A stretch of DNA of 64,000 nt, taken from the NCBI GenBank assembly GCA_041481445.1, contig JBGPBV010000014.1, forward strand, positions 13,637 to 77,636, given 5' to 3'. The notes beneath the pieces are model-generated. The model did no database searches, had not been told where the DNA came from, and worked only from the letters and a program-made list of their open reading frames with translations. How positions within the stretch are numbered: the stretch's first letter is position 1; every line of letters begins with the position of its first letter. The position numbers and the translations under genes are program-made. Source of the stretch: AA29 sp041481445. Its GTDB lineage: Bacteria; Acidobacteriota; Vicinamibacteria; Fen-336. Below, piece by piece: positions 53,490 through 62,212 of this stretch.

Positions 53490-56285
53490 TCAGCCGATCC
53501 CCAGGCGGGCCATCTTGGCCACCAGCCCCTGGCGCGTGAGGCCCAGGGCCACGGCGGCCCGGGCGCGGTTGCCGCCGCTGAGCGCCAGCACGCCCGCGAT
53601 GTGCGTCCGCTCGCAGGCCAGCACGGCGTCCTTGAGCGAGCGCCCCGGAGGCGCCCCCGGCCGGGCGCGCAGGCAGAGATGCTCGGGGCCGATGGGCCGC
53701 CCCGCCGCCATCACGACCGCGCGGTGGATCACCCGCTGGAGCTCGCGGACGTTGCCGGGCCACGCGTGGGACTCGATCGCGTGCCGGGCGGCCGGGGTCA
53801 CGCTCGGCACGGGGCCGGCCGAAGGCGCGTACTGGCGCAGGAACGCGCGGACGAGGCGCCATACGTCCTCGCCGCGCTCCCGCAGCGGGGGCAGGCCGAG
53901 CACCACGTCGGTCAGGCGGAAGATGAGGTCCGGGCGCAGCTTGGACTCGAGCGGGACGTTGGCGGCCGTGACCAGCCGGACGTCGGCCTTGCGGATGACC
54001 GTCTCCCCGAGCCGCGAGTACTGGCGGCTCTCCACGAACCGCAGCAGCTTTCCCTGCACGCGCGGTGACAGGTCGGCCACCTCGTCGAGGAAGAGCGTGC
54101 CCCCCTCCGCCGCCGCCACCTGCCCCTCGCGGTCGGCCACCGCGCCCGTGAACGCCCCGCGCACGTGGCCGAACAGCTCGGACTCGACCAGGTCGTCTCC
54201 GAGCGCGGACGCGTTGACGGGCACGAAGCGGCCGGAGCGTCCCGACCGTGCGTGGAGCGCCTCCGCCACCCGCTCCTTGCCGGTACCCGTCTCCCCCGAG
54301 ACGTGCACGACCAGGTCGGACGCCGCCACGCGCGTCATCGTCCGGGACAGCTCGCGCATGGCCGCGCACTGCCCGACGACTCCCGGAAAGGGCTCCTCCG
54401 CCGCGGGCGCCTCCTCCGCCGAGCCCTCCGGCGCCGCCTCCTCCGCGCCGCCCGCCGTCCGGAGCGACAGCAGGCGGACGAACTCCGCGAGGACGGCCAG
54501 GCTCACCTCGTCCGGCGCGGGGCCGTCGGCCTCGCGGAAGTCGAGGTAGGCCCACGCGTCCGCGACCGGAACGACCAGCGCTCGCCCGAGGCCGTGCCCG
54601 ACACGGCCCGGATGGCCTCGCCATCCGTCGGCGGTGAGGTCCACGACCCGCGGGCCGGCCCCCTCGCGCGTGACCAGGCAAGCGAGGTCCTCCTCCGCCA
54701 GCGGAGCCGGGGCACCGCCCTCGCGCTCGAGCTCCCATCGGCTGGCTGCGTCCGCGCCGACCCAGGCCGCGCGGCTCCACGGCAGCACGGAGCCCGCCGC
54801 GCGCATCACCGCCGCCCACCGCGCCTCCGGAGCCGTGTCCGCGAAGACGGCCACGGCGGCATCGACGGCGGCTGAGAGCATCGGCACCCGCGGCAGCGCG
54901 GCCAGCGCGCCCTCCGCGACGAGTCCGTCGACGCGCCGTCCCAGCACCTCGCGCACGTCGGCCAGGGCGCGGGCGAGGAGACGCCGGTCGCCCCAGGCCT
55001 CGAGGGTGGCCAGCGCCTGCCGCACGTCGTGGTCCTCGGGACCGCTTGCGCGCGCGACGACGCGGCCGAGCTCGGCCATCGCGGCCAGGCCGGGCCGCCC
55101 CGGCGCGGCGGCCCGGGCGCGCTCGAAGGCCTTCTCCGCCTCCCCGCGGTCGAGGCGCAGCCGCGCGCGTCCCAGGGCCAGGAGGGCGCGCCCGGCGAGC
55201 TCGCCCCGCAACGGCGTCGCCGCCCTCCAGGCCCGGTGCGACTCCCGCGCCGCCTCCGTGAAACGGCCCAGGGCCACCAGGGCGTGGGCACGGCTCTCGC
55301 GGCTCCCGCACTCGCCCTCCTCGTCCTGCAGCAGGCGATACAGGCCGAGGCTCTCCACCGCGATCCGCTCCGCCGCCTCCGCCTGTCCGGAGGCGAGCTG
55401 CAGGTCGGACTGGCGCAGCAGGGTGTCGGCGAGCGACCGCGTGTTCCCGCGTTCGGCATGCAGGTCCCGCGCGCGATCGAGGGCGCTGCGGGCCCGGCCC
55501 AGCTCGCCCGTGGCCAGGTCCACCTCCGCCCGCGCCTCGGCCACCGCGAGCTCGCGCGCCTCGCCGCGCTCGTCCAGGAGGGCGGCCGCCTGGTCGAGCT
55601 CGCGCCGGGCCTCCTCCCAGCGGCCGAGGCGGATGAGCAGGGTCCCGCGGTCGGCCCGCGCCAACGCCACGACGTCGGGGCGGCGCCTCGCGGCCGCGCG
55701 CGCGATGCGTTCGTCCTGGACGGCGAGCGCCTCTTCCAGCCGCCCCGCGGCCCGCAGGACGCCTCCGCGGCGCTCCAGGACCCGGGCCGCGCCCGCCGCG
55801 CAGTCCGCCGCCACGTAGGTCCGCTCCGCCTCCGCGAGATGGGCGAGGGCGGACTCGTGGTCCTGCGCCTCCGACGCGAACAGGGCCTGCTGCTCCAGCA
55901 CGCGCGCCCGGGTCAGGGGCGCGGTCGCGCGGCGCGCGGCCTTGCGCAGCTCACCCTGGGCGCGGGTGGCGGGACCGGTGAGCCAGAGGCCGTGGCCGCG
56001 GACCAGGCGCAGCCGCGCCTCCACGTCCTCCTCCTCCGGCCGCCGGCGCAGCGCGCGGGTGGCCACCACCACCGCCTCCCGGTAGCGGTAGAGGCCGAGC
56101 AGCGCGTCCGCCTCGGCCAGGGCCAGCGCGGGAGCGTCCTCGGCCGGCCGCAGCCGGCGTGCGCGCCGCACCGCGACGAGGGCGTCCGCGTGTCGGCCCT
56201 CCGCCAGCGACGTGCGCGCGCGGGTACACTCCGCATCTCCACGCCGGCCGAGCACGGCCGGACGCTCCGGTGTCGTCTCGCTCAA
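53490..56285 (-). CDS. Sigma-54-dependent regulator with TPR and GAF-like sensor domains
   Basis: A 931-residue activator. Residues about 20-430 are TPR-like helical repeats; about 450-610 look like a GAF-type sensor. The AAA+ domain (about 635-860) has Walker A (GETGTGKERV), GAFTGA (GHVRGAFTGAVADREGQ, sigma-54 contact), Walker B (GGTLFLDEVADLSP) and an arginine-rich R-finger region; a Fis-type helix-turn-helix closes the protein (RARAAVALGLTRQGLVAKM). The start is a TTG with an AGGAGGT site 4 bases ahead. No receiver domain is present, so control is probably by ligand or protein binding. Confidence 0.88.
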   Translation of the reverse strand: MSETTPERPAVLGRRGDAECTRARTSLAEGRHADALVAVRRARRLRPAEDAPALALAEADALLGLYRYREAVVVATRALRRRPEEEDVEARLRLVRGHGLWLTGPATRAQGELRKAARRATAPLTRARVLEQQALFASEAQDHESALAHLAEAERTYVAADCAAGAARVLERRGGVLRAAGRLEEALAVQDERIARAAARRRPDVVALARADRGTLLIRLGRWEEARRELDQAAALLDERGEARELAVAEARAEVDLATGELGRARSALDRARDLHAERGNTRSLADTLLRQSDLQLASGQAEAAERIAVESLGLYRLLQDEEGECGSRESRAHALVALGRFTEAARESHRAWRAATPLRGELAGRALLALGRARLRLDRGEAEKAFERARAAAPGRPGLAAMAELGRVVARASGPEDHDVRQALATLEAWGDRRLLARALADVREVLGRRVDGLVAEGALAALPRVPMLSAAVDAAVAVFADTAPEARWAAVMRAAGSVLPWSRAAWVGADAASRWELEREGGAPAPLAEEDLACLVTREGAGPRVVDLTADGWRGHPGRVGHGLGRALVVPVADAWAYLDFREADGPAPDEVSLAVLAEFVRLLSLRTAGGAEEAAPEGSAEEAPAAEEPFPGVVGQCAAMRELSRTMTRVAASDLVVHVSGETGTGKERVAEALHARSGRSGRFVPVNASALGDDLVESELFGHVRGAFTGAVADREGQVAAAEGGTLFLDEVADLSPRVQGKLLRFVESRQYSRLGETVIRKADVRLVTAANVPLESKLRPDLIFRLTDVVLGLPPLRERGEDVWRLVRAFLRQYAPSAGPVPSVTPAARHAIESHAWPGNVRELQRVIHRAVVMAAGRPIGPEHLCLRARPGAPPGRSLKDAVLACERTHIAGVLALSGGNRARAAVALGLTRQGLVAKMARLGIG

Positions 56286-56396
56286 GCGACCTCCTCGTTT
56301 TCAGTTGTTCGAAGGGACGCGGAGCGTAAGCGCGGCGCGCGCGCCGCCGCCTCCGCTTGTGGCGGTATCGCGGACTGTCACACGCGGGCCGGGTGG

Positions 56397-56402
56397 TATA
56401 TT
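56397..56402 (+). promoter_or_regulatory. Likely -10 element for aroC
   Basis: TATATT, one change from the -10 consensus, follows CTGTCA (56375-56380, a weak -35) by 16 bases. It ends 7 bases before the aroC TTG, so transcription would begin at about the start codon itself. The same arrangement is seen ahead of the alternative TTG of yceD. Confidence 0.42.
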
Positions 56403-56409
56403 TCGTGGC

Positions 56410-57594
56410 TTGCGCTTCCTGACTGCCGGCGAATCCCATGGGCCCGGACTGACCGTCATCGTGGAGGGCCTTCCCGCTGGTCTGACCATCGACCGCGCGG
56501 CCATCGACGCCGACCTCAAGCGGCGCCAGGGCGGCTACGGGCGCGGCGGGCGCATGAAGATCGAGAGCGACTCCGTCGAGGTGCTCTCGGGAATCCGCCA
56601 CGGCCAGACCCTGGGCAGCCCGGTGAGCCTGCTCATCCGCAATCGCGACCACGAGAACTGGCGCGACGTGATGTCGCCCGACCCACAGCCGCCGGAGGCC
56701 CGGAAGCGCCGCGCCCTCAAGCATCCGCGGCCCGGCCACGCCGACCTCTCCGGAGCCCTCAAGTACCTCACCTTTGACTTGAGGAACGTGCTGGAGCGCG
56801 CCTCGGCCCGCGAGACGGCCGCGCGCGTGGCCGCGGGCGCCCTGGCCAAGGCCCTGCTCGCCGCCGCCGGCGTCGAGGTGAAGAGCCACGTCGTGCGCAT
56901 CGGCGGGGCCGCGGCCGCGGGCCAGAGCGCGACCTGGGAGGCGCTGGCCGCGGTCGAGGAGAGCCCCGTGCGCTGCGTGGATCCGGCCGCCTCCGCGGCG
57001 ATGGTGGCGGAGATCGACGCGGCCAAGAAGGCGGGCGACACCGTGGGCGGCGTGTTCGAGGTCGTGGCCCACGGAGTGCCCCCCGGCCTCGGGTCCTTCG
57101 CGCACTGGGACCGGCGGCTCGACGGCCGCCTGGCCCAGGCCCTCATGTCGATCCACGCGATCAAGGCCGTCTCCCTGGGCGCCGGCTTCCGCGGCGGCGA
57201 CACGCCGGGGTCGGCCTTCCACGACGAGATCCTGTTCGACGACGAGCGCGGCCTGCACCGCGCGAGCAACCGCGCGGGCGGCCTCGAGGGCGGCATCACC
57301 AACGGCGAGGAGCTGCGCGCGCAGGCGGTGGTCAAGCCAATCCCGACCCTCCTGATCCCCCTGCGGTCCGTGGACCTCCGCACCAAGGAGCCGCAGATGG
57401 CCTCGGTCGAGCGCAGCGACACCTGCGTGGTGCCGGCGGCCGGCGTGGTGGGCGAGGCCATGGTGGCCCTCGTCCTCGCCGACGCCCTCCTCGAGAAGTT
57501 CGGAGGGGACAGCCTCGGCGAGCTGCTCGAGCACCTCGAAGCCACGCGCCGGCTGTGGCGCGAGTTCCTGTCCCGCCGGCCCTCGCCGGCCTGA
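56410..57594 (+). CDS. aroC: Chorismate synthase
   Basis: A 394-residue enzyme that closes the shikimate pathway, using reduced FMN. The signatures are LRFLTAGESHGPGL (start), RRQGGYGRGGRM, HPRPGHADLSGALKY, RASARETAARVAAGA, and DSFAHWDR/HAIKAVSLGAGF-type and NRAGGLEGGITNG segments. The TTG at 56410 begins exactly at the family N-terminus, while earlier starts add unrelated residues. It leads the plus-strand run to bamD and is divergent from the sigma-54 regulator. Confidence 0.95.
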   Translation: MRFLTAGESHGPGLTVIVEGLPAGLTIDRAAIDADLKRRQGGYGRGGRMKIESDSVEVLSGIRHGQTLGSPVSLLIRNRDHENWRDVMSPDPQPPEARKRRALKHPRPGHADLSGALKYLTFDLRNVLERASARETAARVAAGALAKALLAAAGVEVKSHVVRIGGAAAAGQSATWEALAAVEESPVRCVDPAASAAMVAEIDAAKKAGDTVGGVFEVVAHGVPPGLGSFAHWDRRLDGRLAQALMSIHAIKAVSLGAGFRGGDTPGSAFHDEILFDDERGLHRASNRAGGLEGGITNGEELRAQAVVKPIPTLLIPLRSVDLRTKEPQMASVERSDTCVVPAAGVVGEAMVALVLADALLEKFGGDSLGELLEHLEATRRLWREFLSRRPSPA

Positions 57595-57605
57595 GCCCCG
57601 ACCAG

Positions 57606-58124
57606 ATGGCAGTCCGCCCCATCGTGAAATACGGCCACCCCATGCTGCACGAGCCGTCCCAGCCCGTGGGCGAGATCGACGGCGACATCCGCCGGCTCCT
57701 CGACGACATGGTGGAGACGATGTACGCCGCCCCGGGGATCGGCCTGGCCGCTCCCCAGATCGCGGTCCCCCTCCGCGTCATCGTCGTGGACCTCTCCGTC
57801 GGAGAGGACAAGAGCCAGCTCATCAAGCTCGTGAACCCCGAGTTCGTGCTGCGGGAGGGCGAGCAGCGGCACGAAGAGGGGTGCCTCTCGGTGCCCGGCT
57901 TCGGCGGGTCGCCCCCGAGGCCGGCGCGCGTGGTCGTGAAGGGCCTCGATCCCGAGGGAAAGGAGCACACCTACGAGGCCACCGACCTCCTGGCCCGCGC
58001 GTTCTGCCACGAGATCGACCACGTCGACGGGCTCCTCTTCGTCGACCGGCTCACTCCGCTCAAGCGCGACCTCCTCAAGCGCAAGCTGCGCAAGAAGGCG
58101 CGCACGGACGACTGGGAGGAGTGA
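57606..58124 (+). CDS. def: Peptide deformylase
   Basis: A 172-residue iron/zinc enzyme that removes formyl groups from new proteins. The three motifs are complete: GIGLAAPQ (about 45-52), EGCLSVPG and HEIDH (about 140-144). The ATG at 57606 is 11 bases after aroC. Its stop overlaps the fmt GTG (GTGA), matching the functional link between formylation and deformylation. Confidence 0.96.
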   Translation: MAVRPIVKYGHPMLHEPSQPVGEIDGDIRRLLDDMVETMYAAPGIGLAAPQIAVPLRVIVVDLSVGEDKSQLIKLVNPEFVLREGEQRHEEGCLSVPGFGGSPPRPARVVVKGLDPEGKEHTYEATDLLARAFCHEIDHVDGLLFVDRLTPLKRDLLKRKLRKKARTDDWEE

Positions 58125-59068
58125 AGGCCCCTCCGGTGCGGGTCGTCTTCCTCGGCAGCGGCGCCTTCGCCGTCCCCTCCCTCGAAGCGCTGATCGACGC
58201 CGGCCACGAGGTGGCGGCGCTGGTCACGCAGCCGGACCGGGAGAAGGGCCGCGGGCGGGTGAAAGCGGCCACGCCGGCCAAGGTGGTGGCGGAGAGGCGC
58301 GGCCTGCGCATACTCCAGCCCCGACGGATCAAGGAGCCGCCAGCGGTCGAGGAGCTGCGCCGGCTCGGACCCGACGTCCAGGTCGTGGTGGCCTATGGGC
58401 AGATCCTGCCCCGTGCCGTCATCGACATCCCCGCCCTCGGCACCGTCAACGTGCACTCGTCGCTCTTGCCGCGGTACCGCGGGGCGGCCCCCATCCACTG
58501 GGCGATCGTGAACGGCGAGCGCGAGACGGGGGTCACCACGATGCTCATCGACGAGGGGCTGGACACCGGCCCCACGCTCCTCTCGCGGGCCACGCCCATC
58601 GGCCCCGAGGAGACGGCGCCCGAGCTCGAAGCGCGCCTGGCCCATCTGGGGGCGGAGGTCCTGCTGGAGACGCTCGAGGGGCTGGCCCGGCACACCCTGG
58701 TCCCGGCGCCCCAGGACCACGCGCGCGCCACCCTCGCTCCCCTCCTGAAGAAGGAGGACGGCCGCATCGACTGGTCCCGCCCGGCGGAGGAGATCGCGCG
58801 TCGTGTCCGAGGCCTCCTGCCCTGGCCGGGCACGGCGGCGGCCTGGGCGGGCGGAGAGCTGAAGGTTCTGCGCGCACGGGCGGAGACGGGCCTTCCCGCG
58901 GAAGTCCCCGGCACCATCCTGGCGCTCGATCGCGACGGCATCGTGGTCGCGGCCGGCGCGGGCAGCCGGCTGCGCCTGCTGGACGTCCAACCCGAGAGCC
59001 GCCGGCCCATGCCCGCCGCCGCTTTCGCCGCCGGCGCGCGGCTGCGGCCGGGCGACCGGCTGGGGTGA
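58121..59068 (+). CDS. fmt: Methionyl-tRNA formyltransferase
   Basis: A 315-residue enzyme that formylates initiator Met-tRNA. It opens VRVVFLGSGAFAVPSLEALI and has the formyl-transfer motif NVHSSLLPRYRGAAPIHWAI with the catalytic Asn/His/Asp set and DEGLDTGPTLL; the C-terminal OB-like tRNA domain follows (about 205-315). The GTG at 58121 overlaps the def stop. A longer frame inside def was rejected. Confidence 0.96.
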   Translation: MKAPPVRVVFLGSGAFAVPSLEALIDAGHEVAALVTQPDREKGRGRVKAATPAKVVAERRGLRILQPRRIKEPPAVEELRRLGPDVQVVVAYGQILPRAVIDIPALGTVNVHSSLLPRYRGAAPIHWAIVNGERETGVTTMLIDEGLDTGPTLLSRATPIGPEETAPELEARLAHLGAEVLLETLEGLARHTLVPAPQDHARATLAPLLKKEDGRIDWSRPAEEIARRVRGLLPWPGTAAAWAGGELKVLRARAETGLPAEVPGTILALDRDGIVVAAGAGSRLRLLDVQPESRRPMPAAAFAAGARLRPGDRLG

Positions 59069-59075
59069 GCCGCCC

Positions 59076-60368
59076 GTGTCCGACGCCACCGCCGCTCGCC
59101 GCCTCGCCTTCGAGGTCCTGACCGACACCGGGCGCGGCGCGCTGGTGGGCGAGCGGCTGGCGCGCGGCGACGCGGAGGCGCTCGACGAGCGGGAGCGCGC
59201 GTTCCTGCACGAGCTGGTCCTGGGCACCCTGCGCCAGCGGGGTCTCCTCGACCATGCGTTGGCGGCGTCGCTCGACCGGCCGCTGGGCCGCGTCGACCCC
59301 GCGGTCCTCACCGCGCTGCGCCTGGGCGCGTACCAGATCCTGCGCTTGCGGGTACCGGATCGCGCCGCGGTCTCGCAGTCCGTGGAGCTCGCGCGCGTGG
59401 CCGCCCCTCGCGCCACCGGCCTCGTGAACGCCGTGCTCCGGCGCCTGGCGCGCCAGGGGCCTCCGGCCCTCCCCGATCCCGAGGCCGACCCCCTCGGCTG
59501 GCTCACCACCGCCGGCTCGCTGCCCCGCTGGCTGGCCGAGCGATGGCTGGCCCGCCTCGGGCCGCACCGCGCGCGGGCGCGGGCGGCCGCCCTCGGAGAG
59601 ACGCCGCCGGTCGTGTTCCGCGTCAACCCGCGCGTGGCCGACGCGGAGGCGCGTCTGGCCGCGGCCGGGATCGTGGCCGCGCCCCTGGTCGTCCCCGGCG
59701 CGCGGCGCCTGGCCGAGGGGTCGCTCGCGCCGCTGGCCGCGGAAGGGGTCGCCTACGCGCAGGACCAGGGCTCGCAGATGATCGCGCACCTGGCCGCGCG
59801 CGCGTCCGGCCGCGTGCTCGACGCCTGCGCCGCTCCCGGTGGCAAGTCCACGCTGCTCGCCGACGTCGGGCGCGAGGCGCGCGTGGTCGCCAGCGAAGTC
59901 TCCGGTCCCCGGCTGTCCACCCTCGTCGCGCTGTTGGCGCGGTGGGGAGCGTCGAACGTGCGCGTGGTGGGCGCCGACGCGCGCCGCCCGCCGTTCGTCC
60001 GGCCCTTCGACTCCGTCCTGCTCGACGCGCCCTGCAGCGGGCTCGGTACCCTGGGCCGGCATCCCGATATCCGCTGGCGCGCCCGCGCCGACGACCTCGC
60101 CCGCCATGCCCGCCGCCAGCGCGAGCTGCTCGAAGGCCTGGCCCCGCTGGTCGCGCCCGGCGGCACGCTCGTCTACGCGACATGCAGCCTCGAGCCCGAG
60201 GAGAACGAGGGCGTGATCGAGCCGTTCCTCGAGGCGCATCCCGAGCTCCGTGCCGCTCCACTCCCGGCCTGGGCGGACGCGTTCGCGGACGGACGATTCG
60301 TGCGCACGCTCCCCGAGCGGGACGGCGGCGACGGCTTCTTCGCGGCCGCGCTGGCGCGGGGGGGATGA
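59076..60368 (+). CDS. rsmB: 16S rRNA (cytosine-C5) methyltransferase RsmB
   Basis: A 430-residue methyltransferase for C967 of 16S rRNA. An N-terminal NusB-like RNA domain (about 1-135; RAFLHELVLGTLRQRGLLD) precedes the Rossmann methylase with LDACAAPGGKSTLLADVG, the substrate motif LLDAPCSGLGTLGRHPDIRW and the catalytic Cys in YATCSLEPEENE. The start is a GTG 7 bases after fmt. All residues are present. Confidence 0.95.
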   Translation: MSDATAARRLAFEVLTDTGRGALVGERLARGDAEALDERERAFLHELVLGTLRQRGLLDHALAASLDRPLGRVDPAVLTALRLGAYQILRLRVPDRAAVSQSVELARVAAPRATGLVNAVLRRLARQGPPALPDPEADPLGWLTTAGSLPRWLAERWLARLGPHRARARAAALGETPPVVFRVNPRVADAEARLAAAGIVAAPLVVPGARRLAEGSLAPLAAEGVAYAQDQGSQMIAHLAARASGRVLDACAAPGGKSTLLADVGREARVVASEVSGPRLSTLVALLARWGASNVRVVGADARRPPFVRPFDSVLLDAPCSGLGTLGRHPDIRWRARADDLARHARRQRELLEGLAPLVAPGGTLVYATCSLEPEENEGVIEPFLEAHPELRAAPLPAWADAFADGRFVRTLPERDGGDGFFAAALARGG

Positions 60369-60417
60369 TGCGGGGCTGTGGTATCCTGCCGATTCGTCCC
60401 GCGCGGGGCGGAGCGGG

Positions 60418-61167
60418 TTGATATCGAGCTTGAGCATCAAGCGCTTCGCCATCGCCCTCGTGAAGTACGGCCTCCTGGCGGTGGCCCTCGTGGTCACCGC
60501 CGTCCTGAGCGCGCTCACCACGATGCGGGTGCTGCTCCGGACGCAGGAGGTCGTGGTCCCCTCCCTGGTCGGCAAGCCGTTGCCGGAGGCGGGCGCGCTG
60601 GCCTCGCGCCGGCGCCTCGCCCTCAGGGTGGAAGGGCGGCGGAACGACCCGAAGCTCGGGCGCGACCTGATCGTCGAGCAGGAGCCGCCGGCCGGCGCCG
60701 CGATCAAGCGCCAGCGGAGCATCCGGGTGTGGGTCAGCCTGGGGCCGCGGCGGCTGATGGTCCCGGCGGTGGAAGGAGAGAGCGTCCGGTCGGGACGCCT
60801 GCAGCTCGAGCAGGCGCAGGTCCCGGTCGGACGGGTGATCGAGGTGAGCGACGTCGCGGAGGAGGGCACGATCCTTCAGCAGCACCCGCCCACGGGGGAG
60901 ACGGACACCCTCGCCGCCGAAGGTGCCTCCCTGCTCGTCAGCCGCGGACCGGGCAACCGGGAATACGTCATGCCCGACCTGATCGGGCGGCCGGCGCTCG
61001 GAGTCCTCGAGACCCTGCGCGAGGCCGGCCTCAAGGTCACCGACGTGCGGTACCGCACCTATCCCGGCGTGGCCGCGGGGCTCGTCCTGCGCCAGGCGCC
61101 CCTGGCCGGGTACCGCGTCAGCCCCCAGACGCCGGTCAGCCTCGACGTGAGCCAGAGCGGTCCATGA
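60418..61167 (+). CDS. Membrane-anchored protein with three PASTA domains
   Basis: A protein of about 249 residues. An N-terminal anchor (about 12-34; KYGLLAVALVVTAVLSALTT) is followed by PASTA repeats beginning EVVVPSLVGKPLPEAGAL, RLMVPAVEGESVRSGRLQLE and EYVMPDLIGRPALGVLETLR, each ending in a beta strand. PASTA domains bind cell-wall glycan or beta-lactams; here no kinase or transpeptidase is attached. The start is a TTG at 60418 with GGAGCGGG before it, or a TTG at 60430. It lies between rsmB and rpe, an order I recall from Acidobacteria. Confidence 0.85.
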   Translation: MISSLSIKRFAIALVKYGLLAVALVVTAVLSALTTMRVLLRTQEVVVPSLVGKPLPEAGALASRRRLALRVEGRRNDPKLGRDLIVEQEPPAGAAIKRQRSIRVWVSLGPRRLMVPAVEGESVRSGRLQLEQAQVPVGRVIEVSDVAEEGTILQQHPPTGETDTLAAEGASLLVSRGPGNREYVMPDLIGRPALGVLETLREAGLKVTDVRYRTYPGVAAGLVLRQAPLAGYRVSPQTPVSLDVSQSGP

Positions 61168-61814
61168 TCCTGGCCCCCTCCATCCTGGCTTCCGACTATG
61201 CGTGCCTGGCCGACCAGGTCGCGGCGGCCGCCCGCGGAGGCGCCCGGCTTTTGCACGTGGACGTCATGGACGGCCATTTCGTCCCCAACATCACGATCGG
61301 CCCGCCCGTGGTCCGGTCGCTGCACGCGGCCACCCCGCTTCCCCTCGACGTCCACCTCATGATCGAGAACGCGGACCGCTACCTGGAGGCGTTCATCGAG
61401 GCCGGTGCCTCCTGGATCTCGCTCCACCAGGAGGCGGTGCCGCACCTCCAGCGGCAGGTCGCGTTCCTCCGCGAGCGCGGGGTGCGGGCGGGCGTGGCCC
61501 TCAACCCGGCCACCCCGCTCGACACCCTCGACGAGATCCTCCCCGAGCTGGACTACGTGCTCGTGATGTCCGTGAACCCCGGGTTCGGGGGCCAGAAGTT
61601 CCTCGCCGCCTCCCTGGACAAGATCCGGCGGCTCCGGGCGCGGATCGGCGAGCGCGGCCTGGCCGCGCAGATCGAGGTCGACGGCGGGGTGGACCTCACC
61701 AACATCCGCGCCCTGGTCGAGGCCGGCGCGGAGGTGCTGGTGGCGGGGACGGCGGTGTTCGGCCACGGCGATCCCGAGGCGGCGGCCCGCCGGCTGATCG
61801 AGGCCGCCCGGTGA
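61164..61814 (+). CDS. rpe: Ribulose-phosphate 3-epimerase
   Basis: A 216-residue TIM-barrel enzyme of the pentose phosphate pathway. It begins ILAPSILASDYACLADQV and has HVDVMDGHFVPNITIGP (metal-binding His/Asp), DVHLMIENADRYLEAF, VLVMSVNPGFGGQKFL and IEVDGGVDLTNIRALVEAG. Its ATG overlaps the stop of the PASTA gene (ATGA) and its stop overlaps the next GTG. Confidence 0.97.
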   Translation: MILAPSILASDYACLADQVAAAARGGARLLHVDVMDGHFVPNITIGPPVVRSLHAATPLPLDVHLMIENADRYLEAFIEAGASWISLHQEAVPHLQRQVAFLRERGVRAGVALNPATPLDTLDEILPELDYVLVMSVNPGFGGQKFLAASLDKIRRLRARIGERGLAAQIEVDGGVDLTNIRALVEAGAEVLVAGTAVFGHGDPEAAARRLIEAAR

Positions 61815-62212
61815 GCCCGCGCGCGTCCCTCTCCTCGATCCGCGTCCGCTACGCCGAGACCGACCAGATGGGCGTCGCCCATCACGCCGAGTACTTCGCC
61901 TGGTTCGAGGTCGGGCGCACGGACCTGCTCCGCAACTGCGGGATGACCTACCGCGAGCTCGAGGCGGACGGGGTGCGCCTGCCCGTGATCGAGGCCTCCG
62001 CCCGCTACCTCCGGCCCGCGCTCTACGACGACGTGCTCGAGGTGCGGACGGAGGTCGCCGCGGTCAGCGGGGCGCGGGTGGCCTTCACCTACGAGGTCCG
62101 GCGGGACGGGACGGACGGCCCCCTTGCCACCGGCACCACCGAGCACGCGGCGGTGGACGCCCGGGGACGGCCCCGGCGGTTGCCCGACGGCCTGCGGCGG
62201 AGCCTCGGATGA
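61811..62212 (+). CDS. Acyl-CoA thioesterase (YbgC/4-hydroxybenzoyl-CoA type)
   Basis: A 133-residue hot-dog-fold protein. The family motif IRVRYAETDQMGVAHHAEYF holds the catalytic Asp, followed by WFEVGRTDLLRNCGMTYREL. Members hydrolyse short- or medium-chain acyl-CoA or aryl-CoA; YbgC is linked to the Tol-Pal envelope system. Start is a GTG overlapping rpe; end overlaps the epimerase ATG. Confidence 0.9.
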   Translation: MSPRASLSSIRVRYAETDQMGVAHHAEYFAWFEVGRTDLLRNCGMTYRELEADGVRLPVIEASARYLRPALYDDVLEVRTEVAAVSGARVAFTYEVRRDGTDGPLATGTTEHAAVDARGRPRRLPDGLRRSLG

